A DNA stretch of 64,000 nt, taken from the NCBI RefSeq assembly GCF_009746585.1, contig NZ_WRPO01000004.1, positions 186,001 through 250,000 on the forward strand. Reading direction: 5' to 3'. Source of the stretch: Novosphingobium aquimarinum. GTDB taxonomy: Bacteria > Pseudomonadota > Alphaproteobacteria > Sphingomonadales > Sphingomonadaceae. Numbering within the stretch: position 1 is the first letter of the stretch; each line of letters starts with the position of its first letter. The notes beneath the pieces were generated by a model. That model was not told where the DNA came from. It saw only the letters and a program-made list of their open reading frames with translations, and ran no database searches. Below, one piece after another: positions 11,046-20,365 of the stretch. The translations under genes and the position numbers were made by a program.

Positions 11046-12520
11046 AGCGTGCCTGCGTCATCGGCGGCGGCTTCGGCGGGCTCGCGCTCGCGCTGCGGCT
11101 GCAATCGGCGGGGATCGCAACCACGCTGGTCGAAGCGCGCGACAAAGTCGGCGGGCGCGGCTACGCCTGGGAGCGCGAGGGCTTCACGTTCGATGCGGGG
11201 CCCACCGTCATCACCGACCCGGCCTGCCTCAAGGAATTGTGGCAGCTGTCGGACTCCGAGATGGCGCAGGACGTCGAGCTGATGCCGGTGATGCCGTTCT
11301 ATCGGCTCAACTGGCCCGACGGCGTCTCGTTCGACTATTCGAACGACGAAGCCGCGCTGCGCCGCGAGATCGCCCGCGTCGCGCCCGACGACATCGGTGG
11401 CTACGACGAATTCCTGCGATATTCCGCCGGCGTCTACGAGGAAGGCTACGTCAAGCTCGGCCACGAGGCGTTTCTCGACTTCGCCAGCATGATCAAGGCG
11501 GCGCCGGCGCTGGCCCGTTATCAGGCGTGGCGCTCGGTCTATTCGATGGTCTCGTCCTACGTGAAGAGCCCGAAGCTGCGCGAGGCCTTGTCGTTTCACA
11601 CGCTGCTCGTGGGCGGCAATCCGATGACGACGAGTGCGATCTACGCGCTGATCCACAAGCTGGAAAAGGACGGCGGCGTCTGGTGGGCGCGCGGCGGCAC
11701 CAACAAGCTGGCGCAAGGGATGGCGACGCTGTTCGAGCGGCTCGGCGGCACCGTGCGGCTGGGTGACAAGGTGGTGCAGATGCACACCGTCGGCGACCGC
11801 ATCACCGAGGTCGAGACCGAAAGCGGCTGGAAGGAACACTTCGACGCGGTCGCCAGCAACGGCGATATCGTCCACACCTACCGCGATCTGCTGTCGGGCA
11901 ACCCGCGCGGCCAGAAGATGGCGCGCAAGCTCACCGGCAAGCGGTTCTCTCCCAGCCTGTTCCTGGTCCACTTCGGCCTCAAGGGGACATGGCCGGAGAT
12001 TCCGCACCACATGATCCTGTTCGGGCCGCGTTACAAAGGTCTGCTCGACGATATCTACCAGCACGGCGTGCTGCCGCAGGACTTTTCGATCTACCTGCAC
12101 CACCCCACCGCGAGCGATCCCGCGATGGCGCCGGAGGGTCATTCGACCTTTTACGCGCTGATCCCGGTCGCGCACATGGGCAAGTTGCCGGTCGACTGGG
12201 ACGAAATCGCCCCCGAGCTGGAGCGGCGCGTGCTCGACGAAGTCGGCCGGCGGCTGATCCCCGACATTCACGAGCGCATCGTCACCAAGTTCAGCTATGC
12301 GCCGCCCGATTTCGCGCGCGATCTGTCCGCCTACAACGGGAGCGCTTTCAGCCTCGAGCCGATCCTGACGCAAAGCGCCTATTTTCGCGGCCACAATCGT
12401 GACGACGTGCTCAAGAACATGTATCTGGTCGGCGCCGGAACGCACCCGGGCGCCGGCATTCCCGGCGTCGTCGGAAGCGCCAAGGCCACTGCGAAACTGA
12501 TGCTCGAAGACCTGCGATGA
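11042..12520 (+). CDS. crtI: Phytoene desaturase CrtI
   Basis: CrtI desaturates phytoene stepwise to lycopene at the membrane. The 492-residue length matches bacterial CrtI. The N-terminus gives CVIGGGFGGLALALRLQSAG for the FAD fold, then DKVGGRGYAWEREGFTFDAG. The C-terminus carries NMYLVGAGTHPGAGIPGV, the classical carotenoid dehydrogenase signature. It overlaps crtY and the following LOG gene by four bases each, so translation is probably coupled. Confidence 0.97.
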   Translation: MKRACVIGGGFGGLALALRLQSAGIATTLVEARDKVGGRGYAWEREGFTFDAGPTVITDPACLKELWQLSDSEMAQDVELMPVMPFYRLNWPDGVSFDYSNDEAALRREIARVAPDDIGGYDEFLRYSAGVYEEGYVKLGHEAFLDFASMIKAAPALARYQAWRSVYSMVSSYVKSPKLREALSFHTLLVGGNPMTTSAIYALIHKLEKDGGVWWARGGTNKLAQGMATLFERLGGTVRLGDKVVQMHTVGDRITEVETESGWKEHFDAVASNGDIVHTYRDLLSGNPRGQKMARKLTGKRFSPSLFLVHFGLKGTWPEIPHHMILFGPRYKGLLDDIYQHGVLPQDFSIYLHHPTASDPAMAPEGHSTFYALIPVAHMGKLPVDWDEIAPELERRVLDEVGRRLIPDIHERIVTKFSYAPPDFARDLSAYNGSAFSLEPILTQSAYFRGHNRDDVLKNMYLVGAGTHPGAGIPGVVGSAKATAKLMLEDLR

Positions 12521-13095
12521 AGCGCCTTGCCGTCTACTGTGGCTCCGCCACACCCACCGATCCCCGCTATCTGGAGCTTGCACGCGACGTCGGCACCGCG
12601 CTTGCCGAGCAAGGCATCGGCGTGGTCTACGGCGGCGGCCGGCTCGGACTGATGGGCGCGGTCGCGGGAGCGGCGCTGCACAAAGGCGGCGAAGTGATCG
12701 GCGTGATCCCTGAGGCGCTGGTTTCGGCCGAAGTCGCCAATTACGACTGCGAGCTTACCGTCGTAGCCGACATGCACGAGCGCAAGGCCGCCTTCACCCG
12801 GCTTTCGGACGGCTTCCTCGTCCTGCCCGGCGGCGTCGGCACCCAGGACGAGCTGTGGGAAGCGATCAGCTGGGCGCAGCTGGGCTATCACGCCAAGCCG
12901 GTCGGCCTCCTCAACGCCTTCGGCTTCTACGACCACCTCATCGCCTTCAACCGCCACATGGCCGAGGTCGGCTTCGTCCGGCCCGCGCATACCGGGCTGC
13001 TGATGGCGGAGACTGAGCTCGATCGGCTGCTCGATCGGATGCGCGCGCACCAGCCGGCGCGGGCGATCTTCCATATGAAGTCGGAAGAGCTCTAG
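12517..13095 (+). CDS. LOG family protein (nucleoside 5'-monophosphate phosphoribohydrolase type)
   Basis: The 192-residue product has the LOG signature: YGGGRLGLMGAVAGAAL near residue 38 and PGGVGTQDELWEAISW near residue 108, the PGGxGTxxE motif. LOG proteins cleave ribose 5-phosphate from AMP-like nucleotides, and plant versions activate cytokinins. Its place inside the carotenoid operon, overlapping crtI and 7 bases before crtB, is notable. A direct role in pigment synthesis is not known to me, and simple co-transcription is the safer reading. Confidence 0.9.
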   Translation: MKRLAVYCGSATPTDPRYLELARDVGTALAEQGIGVVYGGGRLGLMGAVAGAALHKGGEVIGVIPEALVSAEVANYDCELTVVADMHERKAAFTRLSDGFLVLPGGVGTQDELWEAISWAQLGYHAKPVGLLNAFGFYDHLIAFNRHMAEVGFVRPAHTGLLMAETELDRLLDRMRAHQPARAIFHMKSEEL

Positions 13096-13102
13096 CGCAG
13101 CC

Positions 13103-14068
13103 ATGCCGACAGAGAACCTGCTGACGCGGGTAACGCGAGATGGTCTTGTCGCGCAGGCTCGCCAGTCGATCCGCAAGGGCTCCAAAAGCTTCGCCGCTGC
13201 CAGCCGCTTGTTCGAGCGTGAAACCCGCGAGCGGGTCTGGATGCTCTACGCCTGGTGCCGGGCCTGCGACGATCTGGCCGATGCGCAGGACATGGGCGGC
13301 GCGCTGGGGCCGCAACAGAACGCCCCGGCGCGGCTCGCCCTCATTCGCGAGCGCACCGCTCTCGCCTTTGCCGGACAGGCCACCGGCGATCCCGCCTTCG
13401 ACGCGCTGGGCCTGCTCGCCACCGAGACGCCGATCACGCTCGCCATGGCAAACGACGTGATCGAGGGGTTCGCGCTCGACGCGCGCGAATGGCGGCCGCG
13501 CAGCGAAGCCGACATGTTGCGCTATTGCTACCACGTCGCGGGCGCAGTCGGAGTGATGATGGCCGCTGTGATGGGCGTGCCCGGCGAAGACGACGAGACG
13601 CTCGACGCCGCGTGCGATCTCGGCCTCGCCTTCCAGCTTTCCAATATCGTGCGCGACGTCTGGGAAGACGATGCGGCGGGCCGCTGTTACTTGCCGATCG
13701 AATGGCTGGTCGAAGCGGACATCCCGCCCGGCGAAGTGACCAAGCCGCACTACCGCCGCGCGCTAGTGCCGATGGTTGCGCGGGCTTGTGAACTGGCACG
13801 GGGATACGAAGCCTCGGCCCGGGTCGGCGCGGCGCGGTTGCGCTTTCGCCAGCGCTGGGCGGTGCTGTCCGCGGCGAACATCTACGGCGCGATCGGCCGC
13901 GAGGTCGAACGGCTCGGCGCGCATGCCTGGGACCACCGCGTGCATACGACCAAGGCGGCCAAGCTGGGGCACGTGCTGCGCGGTTTGGGTCAAGCGAACG
14001 CGGCGCCCGCTCCCGCTGTCAGACCCAGCCTCGGACGGCGCGAACTGGCGTCATTGGGGCGCACTTGA
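13103..14068 (+). CDS. crtB: Phytoene synthase CrtB
   Basis: CrtB joins two geranylgeranyl diphosphates to phytoene, the first committed carotenoid step. The 321-residue product has both Asp-rich regions: AWCRACDDLAD (first, near residue 52) and NIVRDVWEDDAAGRCYLP (second, near residue 178), plus YCYHVAGAVGVMMAAVMG. The C-terminal 30 residues are Ala/Pro-rich and variable. It closes the crtY-crtI-LOG-crtB operon. No crtE (GGPP synthase) is in the window. Confidence 0.95.
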   Translation: MPTENLLTRVTRDGLVAQARQSIRKGSKSFAAASRLFERETRERVWMLYAWCRACDDLADAQDMGGALGPQQNAPARLALIRERTALAFAGQATGDPAFDALGLLATETPITLAMANDVIEGFALDAREWRPRSEADMLRYCYHVAGAVGVMMAAVMGVPGEDDETLDAACDLGLAFQLSNIVRDVWEDDAAGRCYLPIEWLVEADIPPGEVTKPHYRRALVPMVARACELARGYEASARVGAARLRFRQRWAVLSAANIYGAIGREVERLGAHAWDHRVHTTKAAKLGHVLRGLGQANAAPAPAVRPSLGRRELASLGRT

Positions 14069-14201
14069 TCCGGCTTGGCGCTCGCGAGCGTGCCCATTTG
14101 TAGGCTAAGTCGCGCAATGCCCGGAATAGTCTAGACTCACTGCGCGCCTCGCAGTTTCCACGGTTTGTCCCCGTGGTTATCCCCAAGCTTATCCAGAGCG
14201 C

Positions 14202-15452
14202 TCAGGGCCTCACGGGGGGATTGAGCCGACGGAACAATTTGCCGCGTTCGGAATACAGCACCAACAGGATGGCGAGGACGCCGGCGACCAGCATCGAGGC
14301 GAGCAGCGGCACCGGCGTCCCGTCGTAAGCCTGACCGATCAGGATACCCAGCAGCGAGCCCAGCAGAACCCGCACGAACGACATGACCGAGGCGGCCGCC
14401 CCGGCAGTGCGAGGGAAAGGCTGCAGCGCGACCGACTGGTAGTTCGCGCCGATGAAGGACATCATGCACATGCTCGCCATCATCAACGGCACGAAGGCCC
14501 ACAGGCTCTCGCCGCCGCTGGCAATGGCGATGTGCACCAGCGCGAGCGCGATGTAGGTGAACGTCGCCGTGTGCGAGACGCGGCGCGCGCCGAAACGCTC
14601 GACGATGCGCGAATTGACAAAGTTCGTACCCGCCATGCCCATCGCCATCGTACCGAAGATCGCCGGGAACAGCAGGCCCGCGCCGAAGTGCTCACCGATG
14701 AGCTGCTGCGAGCTGTTGATGTAGCCCAGCAGCGCGGCCTGAATGAAGGCGAGACCGAAGACATAGCCGAAGGACTCGCGGCACAGCAGCGCGGAGACCA
14801 TGTTGCGCCCGATCACGCGCAGTTCGACAGGTTGGCGATGTTCATCGGCCAGCGTCTCGGGCAGGCGCAGCCAGATCCAGACCATGACCAGCGTGGCCAG
14901 CCCGCCCATGAGCAGGAAGATCGCGCGCCATCCGGAGATCAGCATGATCGATTGCCCCAGGATCGGTGCGATCATCGGCACGACCATGAACACCATCGCC
15001 ACCAACGACTGGGTGCGCGCCATGCGATCGCCTTCGAACCGGTCGCGGATGACCGCCATCGGCAGCACCAACAACCCCGCAGTGAACACCCCGCACAGCG
15101 CACGCATGATCAGAAGCGCGGTGAAGTCGTTGACGAACGCACAGCCGAGCGAAAGCACGATGTAGGCGGTCAGACACACCAAGATGACGGGCTTGCGCCC
15201 GAACCTGTCCGATATCGATCCCGGGAACAGCGATCCCATCCCGCTGAAGACGAGGAAAATGCCCACCACCAGTTGGCGATCGTTGGGATCGGAGAGCGAC
15301 AGGTCGCGCGAGATCACCCCAAGCGCAGGCAGCATGATATCGATCGCCAGCGCCTGCAGGGCCTGCAACGCCGCCATCATGGCGACGAACTCGACTTCGC
15401 TCAGGCGAAATTTAGCCGGTTGATCCAAGGGCGCTAGCATCGCCGGGCTCAT
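14202..15452 (-). CDS. Bcr/CflA-type MFS drug exporter
   Basis: The protein (about 416 residues) has twelve predicted membrane helices and the MFS loop motif SISDRFGRKPVILVCLTAYI between helices 2 and 3. The N-terminus (FRLSEVEFVAMMAALQALQA, then LAIDIMLPALG) and the D.YLPA-like first helix fit the Bcr/CflA group of proton-driven multidrug exporters. The substrate cannot be read. The frame is open to 15533, but the ATG at 15452 is preferred because it starts just before the first helix. It is divergent from dinB. Confidence 0.88.
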   Translation of the reverse strand: MSPAMLAPLDQPAKFRLSEVEFVAMMAALQALQALAIDIMLPALGVISRDLSLSDPNDRQLVVGIFLVFSGMGSLFPGSISDRFGRKPVILVCLTAYIVLSLGCAFVNDFTALLIMRALCGVFTAGLLVLPMAVIRDRFEGDRMARTQSLVAMVFMVVPMIAPILGQSIMLISGWRAIFLLMGGLATLVMVWIWLRLPETLADEHRQPVELRVIGRNMVSALLCRESFGYVFGLAFIQAALLGYINSSQQLIGEHFGAGLLFPAIFGTMAMGMAGTNFVNSRIVERFGARRVSHTATFTYIALALVHIAIASGGESLWAFVPLMMASMCMMSFIGANYQSVALQPFPRTAGAAASVMSFVRVLLGSLLGILIGQAYDGTPVPLLASMLVAGVLAILLVLYSERGKLFRRLNPPVRP

Positions 15453-15531
15453 GGCGCATCGCGTACTCAGTGCAAAGCGTTTGTTTCGCAACTGCACAAC
15501 CGGGCGGCGCGTGCCGGGTATCACGGGAGAC

Positions 15532-16716
15532 ATGACGCGAGGCGATTTCCCGGGCGCGCAGATCCGCTATGACAACGGGATGATCGAAGCAGGCGAATCC
15601 GGCGGCGAGGAGGACGAGGAAAGCGCAGGGCTGCGCAAGATCATCCATGTCGACATGGATGCCTTCTTCGCCAGCGTCGAGCAGCGCGATTTTCCCGAGC
15701 TGCGCGGCAAGCCGGTCGCGGTCGGCGGCTCGTCCGGGCGCGGAGTGGTCGCGGCGGCGAGCTACGAGGCGCGCGTCTTCGGGGTGCGCTCGGCGATGCC
15801 GTCGTCCCGCGCGGCGCGGTTGTGCCCCGACCTCATCTTTCGCAAGTCGCGCTTCGACGCCTACCGCGAAGTGAGCCAGCAGATCCGCGGGATCTTTCAC
15901 GATTACACGCCGCACGTAGAGCCGCTCAGCCTCGACGAAGCCTATCTCGACGTCACCGAGGACTTGCGCGGAATCGGCACGGCGACGCGAATCGCGCAAG
16001 AAATCCGCCGCCGCATCCGCGCCGAAACCGGCCTCACCGCAAGCGCCGGCGTGTCCTACAACAAGTTCCTCGCCAAGCTCGCCAGCGATCAGAACAAACC
16101 CGATGGCTTGTGCGTGATCCGACCCGGCGAAGGCGCGGCCTTCGTGCAGTCGCTGCCGGTGCGCCGGTTCCATGGCGTGGGTCCGCGCGGAGCGGAGAAG
16201 ATGGCAAGGCTCGGGATCGAGACCGGCGCGGATCTCGCGGCGCAGGACCTGGCGTTCCTGCGCGCGCACTTCGGCAGCTTCGCCGAATATCTCTACCGCG
16301 CCGCACGCGGGGTCGACCTCAGGCAAGTGCGCGCCAATCGCCAGCGCAAATCGGTCGGCGGCGAGCGGACGTTCCACCAGAACATCGACGATCCGGCGGA
16401 CTTGCGCGAAACCTTCGACGGGTTCGTCGACATCGTCTGGGAACGGATCGAGCGCGCCCAGGCGCAAGGCCGCACGGTCACGCTCAAGCTGCGCTATGCC
16501 GATTTCCATACGGTGACGCGCGCCCGATCGATCCCCCACATCGTTTCGGGCAAGAGCGAGTTCGCCGCGCTGGGCCTCGGTCTGCTCGAAGACCTGATGC
16601 CGCTGCAGCAGCCGGTGCGACTGATGGGGCTGACGCTATCGGCGCTGGTCCGCCCCGAGGACGAGAGCGGGCGTGAAACCGCCGCCGAACGCAGCGGTCA
16701 GTTGCCGCTTCTGTAA
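15532..16716 (+). CDS. dinB: DNA polymerase IV (Y family)
   Basis: Pol IV copies past DNA lesions. The product (394 residues) has the Y-family catalytic blocks: IIHVDMDAFFASVEQRD with the first Asp pair, and VEPLSLDEAYLDVT with the DE pair. ASAGVSYNKFLAKLASDQNKP follows, then the helix-hairpin-helix and little-finger domain. The protein ends QLPLL, a beta-clamp-binding peptide. The ATG at 15532 follows GGGAG. About 40 residues before the catalytic core are acidic and variable. I see no clear GTTC-N7-GTTC SOS box in the 80-base gap to the MFS gene. Confidence 0.95.
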   Translation: MTRGDFPGAQIRYDNGMIEAGESGGEEDEESAGLRKIIHVDMDAFFASVEQRDFPELRGKPVAVGGSSGRGVVAAASYEARVFGVRSAMPSSRAARLCPDLIFRKSRFDAYREVSQQIRGIFHDYTPHVEPLSLDEAYLDVTEDLRGIGTATRIAQEIRRRIRAETGLTASAGVSYNKFLAKLASDQNKPDGLCVIRPGEGAAFVQSLPVRRFHGVGPRGAEKMARLGIETGADLAAQDLAFLRAHFGSFAEYLYRAARGVDLRQVRANRQRKSVGGERTFHQNIDDPADLRETFDGFVDIVWERIERAQAQGRTVTLKLRYADFHTVTRARSIPHIVSGKSEFAALGLGLLEDLMPLQQPVRLMGLTLSALVRPEDESGRETAAERSGQLPLL

Positions 16717-17174
16717 GCGCGCCACAAGGCGAGGCGCTGCTGGGCCGGGTAAGGCAGCTCGTCCGGCGGCGCGGCGGGATCGAAGAACCGTGTTTCGATG
16801 ATCTCGCGGCCGTCGGGTTCGGGCTCGCCATCCAGACTGGCGGCGAACACTGAGGAGGCATGCGGCGATCCGTTGATCGTTTCCTCGATCAGCCCGACCA
16901 GTTCGATCTTTGCTATGCCGCGCCCCAGCTCCTCGCGCATTTCGCGGCGCGCGCAGTGCTCGGGCTCCTCGCCGCGCTTGTGCCCGCCGCCGGGAAAGCA
17001 CCACGCGCGCGATCCGTAGGAATGCCGCACGAACAGGATCTTGCCATCCGCGCGCTCGACGATGACGCTGGCGCCGCGCCGCGCCGGCTTCCGGATCCGC
17101 AGCCAGTTCCAGATCAGGCGGTAGCCGAGCCGCAAGGCGAGCCGGTGCAGCGGCGCCGGGATCAGGTGAAACAT
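16698..17174 (-). CDS. Nudix hydrolase
   Basis: The 158-residue product carries a full Nudix box, GGGHKRGEEPEHCARREMREELG, given here as its key run GX5EX7REXXEELG at about residues 70-92. The preceding strands (GASVIVERADGKILFVRHSY) are typical. The enzyme should hydrolyse a nucleoside diphosphate linked to another group; the substrate is not evident. The start overlaps the end of the 6-phosphogluconolactonase gene by 13 bases, so the two are likely co-translated. Confidence 0.88.
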   Translation of the reverse strand: MFHLIPAPLHRLALRLGYRLIWNWLRIRKPARRGASVIVERADGKILFVRHSYGSRAWCFPGGGHKRGEEPEHCARREMREELGRGIAKIELVGLIEETINGSPHASSVFAASLDGEPEPDGREIIETRFFDPAAPPDELPYPAQQRLALWRAYRSGN

Positions 17175-17782
17175 GTGACCTTCTGGGTCGCCGCCCCGAG
17201 CAGCCGCGCGACCGGCAAGTCCGACCGGCCCGCCGCCGCATCCTCGAACACCGCGCGCTTGTCCGCGCCGCGGATCACGAAGACGATCTCGTCGCTGTCG
17301 AGCAGCGCGGGCAGCGTGAGCGTGATCCGGTCGAACGGCGCTTCGGGCGGCAGCGGATCGGGGGTGAGCGTGCGCACCGCCTGAGCATCGTCGACGCGCG
17401 GGTCGGTATTCGGAAACAGCGAGGCGATATGCCCGTCGCCGCCCATCCCGAGCCAGGCCAGCGCGAAGTGCGGCGGGCGCGCTTCGGGCGTGAGCGGCAC
17501 GATGGTCGCGCCGACTGGCTCCAGCCGCTCGCGCACCCGACCGACGTTGCTGGCGGGATGCGCCTCCTCGACGATGCGATCGTCGCCCGGCCAGACGGCC
17601 ACGCGCGACCAATCGAGCGGCGCTTCGGCCAGCGCCGAGAGGATCGGAAACGGCGTCGAGCCGCCCGGCACCGTCACCGCGATCTCGCCCTGCGCGCGGT
17701 CGAGCGCCGCCGCGAGCCGCTGGGCGAACCAGTCGGCAATCGCGGCGTCGCTAGCGGATTCGATGATATCGATGGTGGCCAT
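17162..17782 (-). CDS. pgl: 6-phosphogluconolactonase
   Basis: This enzyme hydrolyses 6-phosphogluconolactone in the oxidative pentose phosphate and Entner-Doudoroff routes. The 206-residue product shows the family blocks AVTVPGGSTPFPILSAL, WPGDDRIVEEAHPASNVGRV and the signature LGMGGDGHIASLFPNTDP. The start at 17782 gives MATIDIIESASDAAIADWFA. It is the first gene of a pair with the Nudix hydrolase. zwf and edd are not in the window. Confidence 0.92.
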   Translation of the reverse strand: MATIDIIESASDAAIADWFAQRLAAALDRAQGEIAVTVPGGSTPFPILSALAEAPLDWSRVAVWPGDDRIVEEAHPASNVGRVRERLEPVGATIVPLTPEARPPHFALAWLGMGGDGHIASLFPNTDPRVDDAQAVRTLTPDPLPPEAPFDRITLTLPALLDSDEIVFVIRGADKRAVFEDAAAGRSDLPVARLLGAATQKVTCFT

Positions 17783-17823
17783 GGCCTGGAGCCTAGCAGG
17801 CGCGGCCCGACAAGCGAAGCGGA

Positions 17824-18282
17824 TCAGGCGAGGATCTCGCGCAGGAACCACGCGCGCTGCTCCGCCTGGTCGGTCCAGTCGTCGACGATGCCGTCGGTGG
17901 CATTGTCGCCCGCTTCCCCGGCGGCGTCCTTCACTTCGCGCAGCCGCGCAACGTAAGTCTCGTTGTCGGCCAGCAGCTCGCGCACCATGCTCATCGCATC
18001 GAGCGCGGTATCGTCCTGCGCCTTGATCTGGGTCTTGGCGGTGATCGCGGCGGGGCTGGTCAGCGTGGTGCCGCCGTTCTTGCGCACGCGTTCGGCGACC
18101 AGATCGGTCAGCGCGAAGATCTGCGCCGCCTGCTCGTCGAACAGCAGATGCAGATCGCGAAACTGCGGGCCTTTGACGTGCCAGTGGAAGTTCTTGGTCT
18201 TGATGTAGAGCGCGAAAGTATCGGCGAGCAGCGCGTTCAGGCTGTCGATGAGCGCGCCCTTGCTGTTGTCATTGTTGGTCAT
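17824..18282 (-). CDS. dps: Dps family DNA-protecting ferritin-like protein
   Basis: Dps forms a hollow dodecamer that oxidises and stores iron and coats DNA in starvation and oxidative stress. The 152-residue product has the ferroxidase residues in KNFHWHVKGPQFRDLHLLFD and E..Q at the following helix, and a lysine-bearing N-terminus (MTNNDNSKGALIDSLN). A strong AAGGAGG ribosome site lies before the ATG at 18282. It stands alone between pgl and a membrane protein gene. Confidence 0.93.
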   Translation of the reverse strand: MTNNDNSKGALIDSLNALLADTFALYIKTKNFHWHVKGPQFRDLHLLFDEQAAQIFALTDLVAERVRKNGGTTLTSPAAITAKTQIKAQDDTALDAMSMVRELLADNETYVARLREVKDAAGEAGDNATDGIVDDWTDQAEQRAWFLREILA

Positions 18283-18361
18283 GGTATCGTCCTCCTTGCT
18301 GTGCGGCTTATGTATGTTCGAAAACTCGCGCATAAAGGCAAAGTTCGATCGGTTTTCCCGA

Positions 18362-18919
18362 TTACACTATTCCGCGTTCGCGCAAGGCGATGGTGATCGC
18401 CGCGAGCAGCAGCAGTGCCCCGACAATCCGCCGCACGAGGCGCGCCGGGCGGCTTTTGACCACTTCCGGAAGGGCCCAACCCGCCGCGACCAGAACGCCG
18501 CCACCAAGCGCGCCGGCCATCCCGGCGACGATCGGCGCGGCCATGCCGGCGGCAATGCCGAAGACGATGAAGCGCGCGGCGTCGGTCACTTGATGCGCGA
18601 GCAACAGCAGCGCGAGCGCGCCCAGCGAATGAGTCGGCTCCTGTGGCGCGGCTTTCGCCGTTAGCAGCAGCGATTCTCCGCCCGCCAGACCCAGCGCGAT
18701 CGCGACGAACCAGATCCGCGCCGGCGGCGGCAGCATCGCCGCGAAGACCGTCGCGGCCCAGGCGGCGAAGATGGCGGTCGCGATCGCGCAGGCCAGCGCG
18801 ACGACCAGCACGCCCGGCCTGCGGCCCTGGCGCAGCGTCAGTCCGGCAATATCGATCTGGTCACGCGCGCCGCAGCCTGCGAACAGCACGGCCATCAGCG
18901 TGATGAAAAAGGCGGACAT
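18362..18919 (-). CDS. Membrane protein with Gdt1/UPF0016-like repeat structure
   Basis: The 185-residue product has six hydrophobic helices in two halves. Each half opens with a polar-acidic motif inside the first helix: FAGCGARDQIDIAGL and LLLLAHQVTDAARFIVFG. This layout mirrors Gdt1/TMEM165 Ca/Mn transporters, whose halves begin ExGDKT(Q/R), but the canonical motif is degenerate here. I read it as a diverged relative; the transported ion is unknown. It lies just downstream of the MscS-type channel gene on the same strand, with a 19-base gap. Confidence 0.6.
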   Translation of the reverse strand: MSAFFITLMAVLFAGCGARDQIDIAGLTLRQGRRPGVLVVALACAIATAIFAAWAATVFAAMLPPPARIWFVAIALGLAGGESLLLTAKAAPQEPTHSLGALALLLLAHQVTDAARFIVFGIAAGMAAPIVAGMAGALGGGVLVAAGWALPEVVKSRPARLVRRIVGALLLLAAITIALRERGIV

Positions 18920-18938
18920 GGTTTCGCCCGCCCCCGCC

Positions 18939-20273
18939 TCAGTTCGCGGCCGAAGTCGCGGGTTCGCGGCTCGCGGCCGGCTGCGCGCGGGGCCACTCGA
19001 TGCCGCGCAAGTCGTGCCCCGTCGGCGCCTGGAAGAGCTTCAACCCGAACTGCGGCATGATCGCGAGGAGATGGTCGAAGATGTCGGATTGAATCCCCTC
19101 GTACTCGTCCCAGGCGACCGTATCGGTAAAGCAGTAGATCTCCAGCGGGAGCCCCTGCCCCGAGGGTTCGAGCTGGCGGACGAGCAGCGTGCCGCGGTCC
19201 GCGATCCGGGGATGCGCGCTGAGGTACGCGCGGACATAGGCGCGAAAGGTGCCGATATTGGTCGGGCGCCGCTTGTTGACCGGCTCGCCGCCACAAGCCT
19301 TCGCGTTCGCGTCGTTCCATTCGGCAAGTTCGGCTTCCTTGCGCGCCATGTAGTCCTGCAGCAGGCGGAAGCGGCGCAAGCGCTCCCAGTCCTCGTGCTC
19401 GACGAAGTCGATCGTGGTCTGATCGACATACAAAGAGCGCTTGATCCGTCGCCCGCCCCATTCCCGCATGAAGCGCCAGTTGCGGTAGGCTTCCGAAACC
19501 AGGCTGTGGGTGGGAATGGTCGTCACCGACTTGTCGAAGTTCTGCACTTTTACCGTGTGCAGCGAAATGTCGATCACGTCGCCATCGGCGTTGAGCTGCG
19601 GCATATCGATCCAGTCACCGACGCGGAGCATATCGTTCGAGCGCAATTGCACCGAGGCGACCAGCGAGAGGATGGTGTCGCGGAAAACCAGCATCAGCAC
19701 CGCCGCCAGCGCGCCGAGGCCGGATAGCAAGATCACGGGCGATTCGCCGATCAGCGTCGCCGTGATCAGGACGACCGCCGCGGCGTAGATCAGGATCTTG
19801 CCGACCTGCAGGTAGCCCTTGATCGGGCGCGAAGCCGCTTCGGGCTTCAATTCGTAGGTATCGTTGGCAAGTTCGAGCAAGTCGCACAGCGCGCGCGCCA
19901 GCGTGAAGATGATGAACGCGTTGGCCAGGGCGGCAACCACCACCACCAGCTTTTCGGGCATGCCCTCGATCAGGCCGAAGCCCTGCATGATGATGATCGC
20001 CGGCACGACATTGGCCAGGTGCGTGACGAGCGACTGCACGTCGTGCGTTTCGTTGCGCAAGGGCGTGCGCGCGATCAGCGCGGTTACCGGGCGGACGACG
20101 AGCTTCTTGGTCAGCCAGTTCGCCATCCAGGCAAGCAGCAGCACCCCGGCGAGACCGACCAAAGTCTTCGCCCACAGATTCGCGGACACATAGTCCTGTA
20201 TTGTCTCGATGGCCTCGATCGTTTCCTCCTCGGCATCCTTCCGCGCGGGTACATGGCGCTCGAGTCGGGGCAT
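18939..20273 (-). CDS. MscS-family mechanosensitive channel (YbdG-like)
   Basis: The 444-residue protein has about five N-terminal membrane helices. The pore-lining helix and beta domain typical of MscS follow (SGLGALAAVLMLVFRDTILS, then SNDMLRVGDWIDMPQLNADG and VQNFDKSVTTIPTHSLV). A long insertion around residues 290-350 and the overall plan match the YbdG/MSCM subgroup. Such channels release solutes on osmotic downshock. The position next to the trehalose operon (divergent, about 90 bases apart) fits a shared osmotic theme. Confidence 0.9.
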   Translation of the reverse strand: MPRLERHVPARKDAEEETIEAIETIQDYVSANLWAKTLVGLAGVLLLAWMANWLTKKLVVRPVTALIARTPLRNETHDVQSLVTHLANVVPAIIIMQGFGLIEGMPEKLVVVVAALANAFIIFTLARALCDLLELANDTYELKPEAASRPIKGYLQVGKILIYAAAVVLITATLIGESPVILLSGLGALAAVLMLVFRDTILSLVASVQLRSNDMLRVGDWIDMPQLNADGDVIDISLHTVKVQNFDKSVTTIPTHSLVSEAYRNWRFMREWGGRRIKRSLYVDQTTIDFVEHEDWERLRRFRLLQDYMARKEAELAEWNDANAKACGGEPVNKRRPTNIGTFRAYVRAYLSAHPRIADRGTLLVRQLEPSGQGLPLEIYCFTDTVAWDEYEGIQSDIFDHLLAIMPQFGLKLFQAPTGHDLRGIEWPRAQPAASREPATSAAN

Positions 20274-20365
20274 GACAACCGGCAGGACGGCTTAGGCGCA
20301 TCGCGCGGCTCCGCACACGTCGGGGCTGGTTTCGTACCGGCACTTTGTGCAACAAGGGGCCGCAA

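Noticed and set aside
14178..14200. Two DnaA-box-like motifs (TTATCCCCA and TTATCCAGA)
   Set aside because: Two near matches without an AT-rich unwinding region, further boxes or a replication gene nearby do not support an origin.
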